A stretch of DNA of 33,110 nt from Candidatus Woesebacteria bacterium GW2011_GWB1_33_38 (GTDB lineage Bacteria > Patescibacteriota > Microgenomatia > UBA8517), in NCBI GenBank assembly GCA_000990005.1, contig LBPF01000008.1:1-33110 (forward strand). The letters run 5' to 3'. A program made the translations under genes and the position numbers. Positions 21,920 through 29,472 of the stretch are shown piece after piece (positions within the stretch are counted from its first letter, which is position 1; each line of letters starts with the position of its first letter). The notes beneath the pieces are model-generated. The model did no database searches and was not told the origin of the DNA. It saw only the letters and a program-made list of their open reading frames with translations.

Positions 21920-22402
21920 TTATTTACCTAATTTTACCCTTTTATCATTCATAAAATCCATGTAGGATTTAAATTTTAATAAAAGTTGAGAGTATTTTTT
22001 CTGATTTGGAATAATAATTTTTTCAAGCTTTTTCTGTTTATCTAAATACTCAACTAAGCAATAAAAATCTCCATCACCTGAAACTATAACGGCCTTTTTG
22101 TAATTCGGATACTCAATCATTGTGTGAAGCACCAATTCTGCATCTACATTGCCTTTTACCTCGTGTTTTGAAACAACTGTGGGTTTAAAAACCAGTTGAT
22201 ATCCTGACTTTTTCAAAGAGTCATACAATTTTTGATTTTTCTCAATGTATCCAATAAATAAAAATGCTTTTCTAATTTTATATTTATCCTTTAGATAAAT
22301 TCTAAACCTTCTAAAATCAAGCTTCCAACCTTGATCACGAATTCCAAGATTTAAATTCTGGGAATCAATAAAAGCATAAACTTTCTGGTTTGTTCTTTGC
22401 AT
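21920..22402 (-). CDS. NYN-domain (LabA/DUF88) putative RNase
   Basis: 160 residues. PIN-like fold: FIDSQNLNLGI (first Asp), KGNVDAELVLHTMIEY (second Asp) and VSGDGDFYCLVEYL (GDxD). The acidic residues predict a metal-dependent RNase, possibly in tRNA or RNA quality control given its place between a tRNA-binding protein and argS. SD GCAGGA lies seven bases before the ATG, overlapping the previous stop. Confidence 0.88.
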   Translation of the reverse strand: MQRTNQKVYAFIDSQNLNLGIRDQGWKLDFRRFRIYLKDKYKIRKAFLFIGYIEKNQKLYDSLKKSGYQLVFKPTVVSKHEVKGNVDAELVLHTMIEYPNYKKAVIVSGDGDFYCLVEYLDKQKKLEKIIIPNQKKYSQLLLKFKSYMDFMNDKRVKLGK

Positions 22403-22405
22403 ATA

Positions 22406-22732
22406 TTATCCTGCTTTTACACCATTTGGAACTTTTTTCTCAGGAATCGCCAAAACTGGAATTATTCCATCTGAGTAACCAATATCAAATGTCATACCCT
22501 CTGATATTTCACCCATCATTTCTTTTGGTTCCAAATTGACAACAAACAAAGCCTGTAACCCTTCAATTTCTTTTGGATTCTCACGTTCTTTCTTAATTCC
22601 AACTAAAATATTCCTCTTAAAATCCCCGAAGTCAACAACAAGCTTAACTAATTTATCTGACTTCTCGATATCAATAACCTTTTCAATCAAACCCACACGA
22701 ATATCAATCTTTTCAAGATCGCTAAATTTAAT
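22406..22732 (-). CDS. tRNA-binding OB-fold protein (MetG C-terminal/EMAPII-like)
   Basis: Conserved start would be IKFSDLEKIDIRVGLIEKVIDIEKSDKL, then VDFGDFKRNILVGI and LEPKEMMGEISEGM: the OB fold that binds tRNA in methionyl-tRNA synthetase and related free-standing chaperones. The frame has no ATG/GTG/TTG before GTG 22696 (inside RVG), which would remove part of the fold. ATT at 22732 or CTG at 22771 (12 nt after AAAGGAG) are candidate starts. The frame is continuous with the upstream ORF except for its TGA stop. Confidence 0.8.
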   Translation of the reverse strand: MKFSDLEKIDIRVGLIEKVIDIEKSDKLVKLVVDFGDFKRNILVGIKKERENPKEIEGLQALFVVNLEPKEMMGEISEGMTFDIGYSDGIIPVLAIPEKKVPNGVKAG

Positions 22733-22777
22733 ATTTGATTTAATTTGTTGCGTATTTCTATTGTATAACAGATTAGT

Positions 22778-23005
22778 TCAAAACTCCTTTCCTTTTTTTG
22801 AACTCCACTTTCTCCAGTCTTTAGGTGCCTGAGGGTGTGTTTCTTTAAAAATTAATGCTTCCAATTCTTTCAGGGTTACATCTTTTACTTTGTCTCCGTC
22901 TAATGTTAGTAAATTTATTTCTCCATCTTGATCCACCAAAACCATCCCCACATCATTAGGTATTGCTAAATTAGCAACCAATTTTTTAATTATACTTATA
23001 TCCAT
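22778..23005 (-). CDS. Hypothetical protein, first gene after the T-box
   Basis: 75 residues from ATG 23005: MDISIIKKLVANLAIPNDVGMVLVDQDGEINLL..., ending HPQAPKDWRKWSSKKGKEF. Alpha/beta start, no match I know. An earlier ATG (23035) lies within the terminator hairpin of the T-box and cannot be the usual start. The strong purine run AAAGGAAAGGAG at its 3' end looks like the SD of the next gene. Confidence 0.7.
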   Translation of the reverse strand: MDISIIKKLVANLAIPNDVGMVLVDQDGEINLLTLDGDKVKDVTLKELEALIFKETHPQAPKDWRKWSSKKGKEF

Positions 23006-23010
23006 ATTTA

Positions 23011-23158
23011 TAAAAACAAAAACCCCTTCAAACATTAAACTTAATTAATATTTAAAGGGGTTCTTCGACATCGCTCAGAACGGTACCACCCTTATTTTTA
23101 ACTCTTTACTCCAAAGCTCTTGGGATTCGAACCCCAATCAAACGCTTTTTCCTTGGTT
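23011..23158 (-). promoter_or_regulatory. Compact T-box riboswitch (tRNA-sensing leader)
   Basis: T-box sequence AAGGGTGGTACCG at 23093-23081. Antiterminator: A93-A92-G91-G90-G89 pair with C59-C58-C57-U56-U55, 7-nt bulge UGGUACC (88-82), second helix GUUCU (81-77) with AGAAC (64-60), positions as 230xx. Terminator: AACCCCUU (62-55) with AAGGGGUU (28-21), then UUUUUGUUUUU. The two are mutually exclusive. Only ~65 nt precede the T-box, folding as CCAAGG/CUUUGG enclosing UUGGG-GUUCGAAU-CCCAA, so stem I is minimal. Specifier unknown. Confidence 0.85.
23060..23081. repeat. REP-like sequence inside the T-box
   Basis: GTTCT, a 12-bp core with CGACATCGC, then AGAAC. This resembles a TTCGACxTCGCTCAG-type repeat common in bacterial genomes, here forming the apical helix of the antiterminator. 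Confidence 0.5.
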
Positions 23159-23167
23159 ATTGTATCA
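23159..23167 (-). promoter_or_regulatory. Extended -10 for the T-box transcript
   Basis: TGATACAAT on the minus strand; transcription should start at about 23152-23155, immediately 5' of the outer stem. Confidence 0.6.
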
Positions 23168-23201
23168 CACTTAATTCATTTTAGCTTTTTTGCAAGAAAA
23201 A

Positions 23202-23210
23202 TGATAGAAT
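23202..23210 (+). promoter_or_regulatory. Extended -10 for the gene at 23220
   Basis: TGATAGAAT, nine bases before the ATG. Confidence 0.55.
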
Positions 23211-23219
23211 CTTAGCCTT

Positions 23220-23444
23220 ATGCCTAAAGAAGATTACCAAAGGTTAATGGCTGCAGCCGTAGTAAATGCAGATCAAGGTGAACCACTTTTAAGTGGTGTT
23301 CCAAAAAAAATAGAAAAGGTGTTGAGAGGTGGATATATGGGGATAAGTTATCATTTTACAAAAGATGAAATTGATTTTTTAAAAAACGTGGATGCGATAG
23401 ATTTGGCAGATTTTGCTAAACAAACTGCGGGTTATTGGGATTAA
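23220..23444 (+). CDS. Hypothetical small protein
   Basis: 74 residues: helical N-terminus (MPKEDYQRLMAAAVVNADQGE), GVPKKIEKVLRGGYMGISYHF, then FLKNVDAIDLADFAKQTAGYWD. Not recognised; soluble, near neutral. Divergent from the T-box operon with its own extended -10, so probably real and independently expressed. Its stop overlaps the convergent comEC-like gene by 4 bp. Confidence 0.65.
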   Translation: MPKEDYQRLMAAAVVNADQGEPLLSGVPKKIEKVLRGGYMGISYHFTKDEIDFLKNVDAIDLADFAKQTAGYWD

Positions 23445-24268
23445 TTTTTCACCTCAAAATCAATATCCCCCATTTGATCTGTCCGAAGTATTTTAATATC
23501 CTTCTCACTTAATATCTTTATTACTTCCTCATGTGGGTGGCCATAACTATTTTTTGCCCCGACACTAATTACAGCAACCCGCCTGCCGGCGGGCAGGCTT
23601 CCAGAAAAAACAGCATCAAGTAGTTTTTGGCTTAAACCATTCTTTGAACCATGATGATTCACTTTGAGGTAGTTGATGTTTTGTATTTGGCTAGATTCTG
23701 ATATCTGATTACTAACTTCTTGCTCCACATCTGCAGTAAAAAGAGCCTTAAACTGGCCGTATTTTAGAAGAGTTACTATTCCCTGATCATTTACCCCCAC
23801 ACCAAAATCTTTGGTGTCTGGGTGTACTATATCCAAATATATCATACCCAACCTGATAACCATGTCCTTACCAATAGGCATACTGGGTATCCCTCTACCA
23901 CCTATCTCATTTTCTAGCACTTTGAAGGTTTGATTGCTAGAAGTTGTCCCATTATGGGCGTAGGTTTTTATGTTATAAGTTTTAACAACATCAATTAATC
24001 CTCCGTAGTGATCTAACTCTGGATGTGTCAAAATTACAAGTTCTATTTTTCTATCATAAAAAGGCATGTATGATCCTAAACAGTCAAGGATCTTTTGATT
24101 TGGTCCCCCATCTATTAAAATCTGTGTATTATTTTTTTGTATTAAAATCGCATCACCTTGACCAACATCACAGGCAATAATATGGAGACTGTCATCAACA
24201 GTAAAAACTGCCAACCAGACTGTCAAGGCGACAGTTAAGAAAATAAATCTAATATTTTTGTAAACCAT
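23441..24268 (-). CDS. ComEC C-terminal-like metallo-beta-lactamase-fold protein
   Basis: 275 residues: one N-terminal hydrophobic helix, CDVGQGDAILIQ, the metal motif THPELDHYGG (HxxxDH), FTADVE and VNHHGSKNG, as in the ComEC C-terminal domain thought to process DNA during uptake. It is a separate ORF overlapping the ComEC membrane gene by 34 bp, i.e. ComEC is split. A GC-rich palindrome encodes SLPAGRR, and a degenerate heptamer array covers NQISESSQ. Confidence 0.88.
   Translation of the reverse strand: MVYKNIRFIFLTVALTVWLAVFTVDDSLHIIACDVGQGDAILIQKNNTQILIDGGPNQKILDCLGSYMPFYDRKIELVILTHPELDHYGGLIDVVKTYNIKTYAHNGTTSSNQTFKVLENEIGGRGIPSMPIGKDMVIRLGMIYLDIVHPDTKDFGVGVNDQGIVTLLKYGQFKALFTADVEQEVSNQISESSQIQNINYLKVNHHGSKNGLSQKLLDAVFSGSLPAGRRVAVISVGAKNSYGHPHEEVIKILSEKDIKILRTDQMGDIDFEVKN
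23581..23598. repeat. GC-rich palindrome (CCTGCCGGC family)
   Basis: GCCTGCC ... GGCAGGC around GGCG, overlapping a second palindrome CCCGCC...GGCGGG; in frame, encoding LPAGRR. Related copy at 25551-25570. Confidence 0.8.
23687..23721. repeat. Degenerate heptamer array (5 units)
   Basis: TTGGCTA, GATTCTG, ATATCTG, ATTACTA, ACTTCTT: CT at positions 5-6 of every unit. Weaker than the other arrays. Confidence 0.4.
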
Positions 24269-25299
24269 ATTAAAAATGGAAATAATATAAATAGTATCAA
24301 TCTACCAACTAGTGGTACAATTAAACCAACAATTCCTCCAGATGCCCCTAAAATCATGATATAGGGAATGGTCCAAAGTATTAAAGCATTAATAATTGGA
24401 GAAAGTAAATTAAACTGACCAAAAGTTGCATATATTATTGGTGCAACCCCAATTTGAGCAGCAAGAGAGGTTGACAGTCCTTCTCTTAATATATTTGGTA
24501 CAAATTTTAATTTGTCATTTATTCTTTTTTGAAATAACATCAAAGACATTGTAGCTACAAATGACAGAATAAACCCTAAATCTGTTATCCAAATAGGCTT
24601 AATTAAAAGCATTATGCCTGCAGAATAAATTAATAGTCTCCAAGAATTAACAAGTCTTCCTTTATATTGGGCTAAAAAGGCAATACTTCCCATGATCCCT
24701 GCTCGAATAATTGGAGCATCAAAGCCTGAAAGAACCACATACACAAAAATTCCCGCAAGGGTCATGAAAACCGCATGTTTTCGGTTAAAAAAATATGTTA
24801 AGGTTGAAATTAAGAATGTTGCCAACATGGTTACATTTGTGCCTGAAGCAACTACAATATGTGCAGTTCCTGTTGATTTTAATTTCTCCCAAAAAACGGC
24901 AGGCATGTTTTTTGACCCAATCGTTACTCCAGCAACAAGACTAGAATACGGTTCGGATAAACTGGATTTGTAAAGAGAAATCAATTTAAGTCTAAATTTA
25001 AGTAAAAGATTTTTATTTTCTGTATTAATTTCTATTAATTTCGCATTATCTAATCTATTCCCGCCCACCACCCCTTGGATTATAATGCGGTCTCCATATG
25101 TTATTTCTGGATATTTTGGCAAGTAAATTTTAAGTCCTTGAAGTTTTAAATATTGCTGTTTGTCATATATAATTGGTTCTGTATAAACTCTTGATGTAAT
25201 CCTTACAAAATCACCATTTTTGTAGACTGGTTGGGTCGAAAAAAATCTTAAAGAAATTAGTAAAGTTAAGACAATAAAACTAATAGACAGAAATTTCAT
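24235..25299 (-). CDS. comEC: ComEC/Rec2 competence channel, membrane part
   Basis: 354 residues: DUF4131/OB-like start (VYKNGDFVRITSRVYTEPII... GDRIIIQGVV), then LVAGVTIGSKNMPAVFWEKLKSTGTAHIVVASGTNVTML (the ComEC SG signature), GFDAPIIRAGIMG and 7-8 membrane helices. It forms the channel for single-stranded DNA in natural transformation. It lacks the metallo-beta-lactamase domain, supplied by the downstream ORF. Overlaps comEA by 20 bp. Confidence 0.92.
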   Translation of the reverse strand: MKFLSISFIVLTLLISLRFFSTQPVYKNGDFVRITSRVYTEPIIYDKQQYLKLQGLKIYLPKYPEITYGDRIIIQGVVGGNRLDNAKLIEINTENKNLLLKFRLKLISLYKSSLSEPYSSLVAGVTIGSKNMPAVFWEKLKSTGTAHIVVASGTNVTMLATFLISTLTYFFNRKHAVFMTLAGIFVYVVLSGFDAPIIRAGIMGSIAFLAQYKGRLVNSWRLLIYSAGIMLLIKPIWITDLGFILSFVATMSLMLFQKRINDKLKFVPNILREGLSTSLAAQIGVAPIIYATFGQFNLLSPIINALILWTIPYIMILGASGGIVGLIVPLVGRLILFILFPFLIWFTKILDLFS

Positions 25300-25954
25300 T
25301 TTTTATTTTTTCATAAGTTTTTTGAGGGATTATTTTTTTACTAACCAATTCCTCCAAATTTGAGTAAGGTCTTTGTTCAATGATTTTTTGGGCGTAAACA
25401 GGGCCAATTCCTACAAGTTTTTCTAACTCTGACTGGCTTGCAGTGTTAATATTAACTAAAATTACGGGTTCCGAACCCGAAATACCTAAAACACCTTGAT
25501 CTAGTTTGATATCCCCAGTTTTTTTGGCACTCTGAACTTCCGACTGCGACCCGCCTGCCGGACGGGCAGGATAGATGTATATCTTTTGACCATCTATTAA
25601 CTTACTGGCTCTATTAATATTTTTATTAACCCACTCCCTATCTGCGTCTATTGATAGTCCTCCAGAAACTATTAAAAGGTCATCAATTCTTGAGTTAATT
25701 GGGAGTTTATAAACACCAGGTTTTTCTATACATCCAGAAATTTCTACAACGATTTCACCTGAAAGGTCTGACCTTTCAGGTTTTGATGATATTATTTCAA
25801 CTTTGTCACCAGAAGAAAAGATATTGGTTTTGAAAGAAAGTACCCCAAAACCTATTAGAATAAGTCCCAAGAGGCAAAAAATAATAAGTTTTTGATTAGA
25901 TGACGAAGTTAACAAGTTTGTTAGAAATAAATATTTCTTTTTTAATTTTTCCAC
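25280..25954 (-). CDS. comEA: ComEA-like DNA receptor (SLBB and helix-hairpin-helix)
   Basis: 224 residues: N-terminal membrane anchor (LIIFCLLGLILIGFGVLSF), SLBB domain (VVEISGCIEKPGVYKLPINSRIDDLLIVSGG), and a C-terminal helix-hairpin-helix DNA-binding pair (VNINTASQSELEKLVGIGPVYAQKIIE). Binds incoming DNA outside the membrane. Between and within domains sit three palindromes, encoding KPERSDLSG, ARPAGG and GSEPV, which lengthen the linkers. Start overlaps the leuS 3' end by 59 bp; TTG 25915 would shorten this to 20 bp. Confidence 0.9.
   Translation of the reverse strand: MEKLKKKYLFLTNLLTSSSNQKLIIFCLLGLILIGFGVLSFKTNIFSSGDKVEIISSKPERSDLSGEIVVEISGCIEKPGVYKLPINSRIDDLLIVSGGLSIDADREWVNKNINRASKLIDGQKIYIYPARPAGGSQSEVQSAKKTGDIKLDQGVLGISGSEPVILVNINTASQSELEKLVGIGPVYAQKIIEQRPYSNLEELVSKKIIPQKTYEKIKNEISVY
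25465..25479. repeat. Palindromic element (GGGTTCCGAACCC family) in comEA
   Basis: CGGGTTC / GAACCCG around one base; with its left flank identical to 19 bases of the sigma-gene copy and read in the same frame (GSEPV). Confidence 0.85.
25524..25551. repeat. Degenerate heptamer array (4 units) in comEA
   Basis: TTGGCAC, TCTGAAC, TTCCGAC, TGCGACC; all units end in C with A at 6 in three. It abuts the palindrome at 25551-25570. Confidence 0.4.
25551..25570. repeat. GC-rich palindrome (CCTGCCGGC family) in comEA
   Basis: CCTGCC / GGCAGG around 5 bases, near-identical to 23579-23597 in the neighbouring gene. Confidence 0.8.
25757..25781. repeat. Palindrome (ACCTGAAAGGT family) in comEA
   Basis: Perfect 11-bp arms ACCTGAAAGGT / ACCTTTCAGGT around CTG. 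Confidence 0.8.
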
Positions 25955-28334
25955 TCTTTAACCATTTTGCTACTTTTTCATCTGTTTTTGCAAGTTTAAT
26001 TATAGTTTCTTTATCTGTAGCCTGTACACTATCCACTACAACTTGTCCTCTAAGTTTCCCATTGACTTGAATTACTATTGTAACTTCGTCCGATTTTAGA
26101 TACTTTTCATCATAAGTGGGCCATTGCGAGATATGGATTGAATTCTTTTGACCTAGTATCGCATGCCAAATTTCTTCAGCTAAATGTGGAGCAAACGGCG
26201 CGAGCAAACGCGCCAAGATATTAAGTGAATCGATATTAAGTGAATCACAACTAGACAAAACATTTACCAGTTCCATTAGGCTTGAGATTGCAGTATTAAA
26301 TTTGTAATTTTCTATATCTTCCCCTACTTTTTTAATAGTTTGATGCATTTTAGATAAAACAGGCTTGTCAGTTATGAGTGATGGGTTACGAGTTTGATGG
26401 AATAAACGCCATACACGGCCGAGGAAACGATGAGCTCCTTCAACTCCTGTAATATTCCAAGGTTTCATAATATCAAACGGTCCCATGAACATTTCATAAA
26501 CACGAAGTGTATCTGCTCCAAATTTAGGGATAATGTCATCTGGTGTAATTACATTTCCCCACCTCTTACTCATCTTCCTTGAATCAGGCCCAAGAATCCA
26601 ACCTGGAGCTCGTAGCTTTAAAAAGGGCTCATCACCCATTTTTTTATCAATATATCCAAGATCAAATAACACTTTCCAAAAAAATCTGGCAAATAATAAA
26701 TGTTGAACTACATGTCCCCCACCTACATAATCATTAACTGGAATTATTTTTTCTTTTGAGGCAAATTCTTTTGTATTCTTTGGATCACAAAATCTTAAGA
26801 AGTACCAAGATGAATCAACGTATGTATCCATCGTGTCAACTTCTCGTTTGGCTGGCTTTCCACAACTAGGACAAACTACGTCTTTCTGGAAACTAGTAGA
26901 TCTGGCAATTGGTGATTCTCCATGAGGCAAAAAATCAACATCAGTTGGCAAAAGTACGGGTAACTCACTTTCTGGAACAGGATTCCAACCACATTTATCA
27001 CAGTAAATCATAGGGATTGGACAGCCCCAGTATCTTTGTCTTGAAATCAACCAATCACGAATATGATATGAAATAACTCTTTTTCCCCAGCCTTTTTCTT
27101 CAAAATAGTCCATAGTCTTTCGAAGCCCCTCTTCAAAATCCATTCCATTTAAAAACTCAGAGTTTATAAACGTGCCTTTTTTACCATGCTCAATCACTTG
27201 GCTTTCTAATTTAATTTCGCTTTCATCGCCATCTGCTCCAACCACCACTCTTTTAATAGGTAATCCAAATTTTTTTGCAAATTGAAAATCACGTTTATCG
27301 TGCCCAGGACATCCCTGTACAGCGCCAGTGCCTACGTTTGCAAGTACAAAATCAGTTACCCAAATTGGAAGTTTCTCGTTGGTTAGATGATTAATTGCGT
27401 ACAAACATGTGAATTCACCTGTTTTTTCTTTACCTTCTGTAATTCTTTCCTGATCAGATTTGGACATAGCCATTTCATAATATTTTTTAACTTTATTTTT
27501 AATTAAATCATCAACTTTAATTTCTCCATTTATTATTTTTGAAATTAATTCGTGTTCAGGGGCAATAACAATGAAGGTTGCCCCAAAATTAACAGGGGCA
27601 GTTGTAAAAACTGTCACTTTATCTTTATATCCATCTATCTCATAAGAGATATTAATACCTTCTTTTCTTCCAATCCAATTTTTTTGCTGGGTTTTGACTT
27701 CTTCTAACCAATCAATCCCATCCAAACCAGATATTAACCTATCAGAATAGTCTGTAATTTTGAAAAACCATTGATCTAAATCTTTTTTAATTACAGGTGT
27801 ATCACACCTCTCACATTTACCATCCTCTACCTGCTCATTTGCAAGAACTGTTTCATCTTTAGGGCACCAATTTACAGGCGATTTCTTTTTATACGCTAAC
27901 CCTTTTTCAAACAGCTTAATAAATAACCATTGTGTCCATTTGTAAAATTCAGGACTTGAAGTATCTATTTCTTTATCCCAATCGTACGATAGCCCTGAAG
28001 CCATCAACTGTTTCTTAAAATTTAAAATATTTTTATGAGTTTCTTTATCAGGGTGAATTCCAGTTTTTATAGCATAATTTTCTGCTGGTAGTCCAAAGGC
28101 ATCCCAGCCCATTGGATGTAAGATATCAATGCCTTTCATCCTTAAATATCTACTTAAAATATCAGTTCCAACGTAACCTTCTAGATGCCCTACATGCATA
28201 GAAGCCCCAGAAGGATATGGAAACATATCCAAGACGTACCGTTTTTTGTTTTTGTTTTCTGATGTCTTATAAATTCCATCTTTCTCCCATTTTTTTTGCC
28301 ACTTTTTTTCAATTTTTTTGTGATCGTATATCAT
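25896..28334 (-). CDS. leuS: Leucyl-tRNA synthetase
   Basis: 812 residues. HVGH at 47-50 (MHVGHLEGY), zinc-like cysteine pairs (CPKDE; CERC; CDKCGW; CPSCGK), the CP1 editing domain (TGAVQGCPGHDKRDF), KMSKR (SRKMSKRWGN) and the anticodon-binding and C-terminal domains (LARLLAPFAPHLAEE... VNGKLRGQVVVD). Complete. It carries a heptamer array (encoding TRNPSLITDK, between KMSK and the helical domain) and a 15-bp perfect duplication (DSLNI twice). Promoter TTCTCA-17-TAGAAT ends 9 nt before the ATG. comEA and comEC follow. Confidence 0.96.
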   Translation of the reverse strand: MIYDHKKIEKKWQKKWEKDGIYKTSENKNKKRYVLDMFPYPSGASMHVGHLEGYVGTDILSRYLRMKGIDILHPMGWDAFGLPAENYAIKTGIHPDKETHKNILNFKKQLMASGLSYDWDKEIDTSSPEFYKWTQWLFIKLFEKGLAYKKKSPVNWCPKDETVLANEQVEDGKCERCDTPVIKKDLDQWFFKITDYSDRLISGLDGIDWLEEVKTQQKNWIGRKEGINISYEIDGYKDKVTVFTTAPVNFGATFIVIAPEHELISKIINGEIKVDDLIKNKVKKYYEMAMSKSDQERITEGKEKTGEFTCLYAINHLTNEKLPIWVTDFVLANVGTGAVQGCPGHDKRDFQFAKKFGLPIKRVVVGADGDESEIKLESQVIEHGKKGTFINSEFLNGMDFEEGLRKTMDYFEEKGWGKRVISYHIRDWLISRQRYWGCPIPMIYCDKCGWNPVPESELPVLLPTDVDFLPHGESPIARSTSFQKDVVCPSCGKPAKREVDTMDTYVDSSWYFLRFCDPKNTKEFASKEKIIPVNDYVGGGHVVQHLLFARFFWKVLFDLGYIDKKMGDEPFLKLRAPGWILGPDSRKMSKRWGNVITPDDIIPKFGADTLRVYEMFMGPFDIMKPWNITGVEGAHRFLGRVWRLFHQTRNPSLITDKPVLSKMHQTIKKVGEDIENYKFNTAISSLMELVNVLSSCDSLNIDSLNILARLLAPFAPHLAEEIWHAILGQKNSIHISQWPTYDEKYLKSDEVTIVIQVNGKLRGQVVVDSVQATDKETIIKLAKTDEKVAKWLKSGKIKKEIFISNKLVNFVI
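26217..26246. repeat. 15-bp tandem duplication in leuS
   Basis: GATATTAAGTGAATC twice in direct succession, keeping frame (DSLNI-DSLNI). Confidence 0.9.
26366..26393. repeat. Heptamer array (4 units) in leuS
   Basis: TGTCAGT, TATGAGT, GATGGGT, TACGAGT; same unit family as 17768-17795. Confidence 0.8.
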
Positions 28335-28338
28335 ATAT

Positions 28339-28372
28339 TTGATATTCTACATCTTTTTAACTAAACTGAGAA
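28339..28372. promoter_or_regulatory. Overlapping divergent promoters, leuS and the gene at 28374
   Basis: Plus: TTGATA (28339-28344), 17 bp, TAAACT (28362-28367), six bases to ATG. Minus: TTCTCA (28372-28367), 17 bp, TAGAAT (28349-28344), nine bases to the leuS ATG. They share the same 34 bp, so the two promoters must compete. Confidence 0.7.
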
Positions 28373-28373
28373 T

Positions 28374-28715
28374 ATGTTATACATCTTAGCTTTGATTATT
28401 ATTCTATATACTTCTTCACATTTTCTATTTAGAAAAAATGAAATTTACTTAAGGGTTAGAAAATATATTGATATTGCAACGATTGTTGTTACTTCTGTTT
28501 TAGTTATTACTTGGGTTGAAATATTTAATTTATCTTTTCTTTTTATAATCTACTTCTTCATTTCACTTGGAATAATCTCTTATCTTATTTCTAGATTGAG
28601 AAAACTCGAAGCTAAAAAATTATCTGCTGAAACAGTTATTAAAGAATTAAAAATAGAAGAAAAAGTACTAGAAAATGAAATTGAAGTACTACAAAATGAA
28701 GAAATAAAGAAATGA
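28374..28715 (+). CDS. Hypothetical membrane protein with coiled-coil tail
   Basis: 113 residues: three hydrophobic segments (N-terminal ILALIIILYTSSHFLF; IDIATIVVTSVLVITWVEIF; FLFIIYFFISLGIISYLI) and an acidic/basic coiled coil (AETVIKELKIEEKVLENEIEVLQNEE). No family recognised. Its TGA stop overlaps the ATG of the next secreted protein (ATGA), so it is probably a small integral partner at the head of the surface-protein operon. Confidence 0.75.
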   Translation: MLYILALIIILYTSSHFLFRKNEIYLRVRKYIDIATIVVTSVLVITWVEIFNLSFLFIIYFFISLGIISYLISRLRKLEAKKLSAETVIKELKIEEKVLENEIEVLQNEEIKK

Positions 28716-29440
28716 AGAAATTTTTGTTGTCGTTTTTTCTGTTGTCACTGTTCACTATTCACTATTCACTGTTCACTGTTTCTGCTCAAGAACGTATAGA
28801 ATCCCCTAACTACCGTATTCAATTCCCAAATTTAAATTCTGGCGCTGGAATTCCAACATCGAGTGGATACAAGCTTGACTCAACTGTTGGTCAAACAGTT
28901 GCTGGAAAATTTAGTTCAGCGGGATATATTGCAAGGGCGGGATTTCAATATATTCATTCAATTATTCCTTTTTCTTTTTCAATTAGTGATATACAAAAAA
29001 ACTTTGGAACCTTAACCCCTAACACCCCATCTACCAATTCTTCAACCATTATTATATCTGCTGGAGGAGCAGGGGGATATTCTGTTAAAGCTTCTGAAAA
29101 TAATCCTTTAAAAACTTCAGATGGTGGAGATACAATTATTGATACACTTTGCGACACAACCTGTTCTGAAACTACAGCAGGAGTCTGGACATCTTCCACA
29201 AAATATGGTTTTGGATTCAATATGAGCGGAAATGATGTCCCTACTGATTTTACTAATTCAACTTATTATAGACAATTTGCTGACAGGAATTCTGCAGAAG
29301 TGGAATCTACTATAATGAGTTCAGTTAATGTTGGATCAAGTAGAACCGCAACTATTACTTATCAAATAAATATAAGTGCTGTTCAACCGGCAGGAACATA
29401 TAGAAATGTAATTAAATTTACAGCTATTCCAAGTTATTAA
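28712..29440 (+). CDS. Secreted beta-rich surface protein (WxL-like)
   Basis: 242 residues. Signal peptide FLLSFFLLSLFTIHYSLFTVSAQE, encoded largely by five heptamers. Then ESPNYRIQFPNLNSGAGIPTSSGYKL..., an FGTLTPNTPSTNSSTIIIS segment and a C-terminal block (YGFGFNM... TYYRQFADRNSAEVES... QPAGTYRNVIKFTAIPSY) that recurs in the protein at 30348. The pairing with DUF916-like neighbours and the W/FGTL...QPAG...TA.P pattern suggest a WxL-type envelope-bound protein. Homology claim is by pattern only. Confidence 0.75.
   Translation: MKKFLLSFFLLSLFTIHYSLFTVSAQERIESPNYRIQFPNLNSGAGIPTSSGYKLDSTVGQTVAGKFSSAGYIARAGFQYIHSIIPFSFSISDIQKNFGTLTPNTPSTNSSTIIISAGGAGGYSVKASENNPLKTSDGGDTIIDTLCDTTCSETTAGVWTSSTKYGFGFNMSGNDVPTDFTNSTYYRQFADRNSAEVESTIMSSVNVGSSRTATITYQINISAVQPAGTYRNVIKFTAIPSY
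28744..28778. repeat. Heptamer array (5 units) in a signal peptide
   Basis: GTCACTG then TTCACTA, TTCACTA, TTCACTG, TTCACTG, encoding the hydrophobic core of the signal peptide. Confidence 0.85.
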
Positions 29441-29441
29441 A

Positions 29442-29469
29442 TTAATAGTTAAAAGTTAAGAATTAATAA
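29442..29469. repeat. Heptamer array (4 units), intergenic
   Basis: TTAATAG, TTAAAAG, TTAAGAA, TTAATAA directly after the stop of the preceding gene, ending three bases before the next ATG. Confidence 0.8.
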
Positions 29470-29472
29470 TTT

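Noticed and set aside
23101-23160. tRNA or tmRNA 3' end on the minus strand, from GGTTCGAATCCC
   Set aside because: No cloverleaf can be drawn; the T-arm has a mismatch and the sequence is explained by the T-box stem.
26192-26214. GGCGCG...CGCGCC inverted repeat in leuS
   Set aside because: It encodes the conserved LLAPFAPHLAEE segment of the family; a chance palindrome with GC-rich codons is enough.
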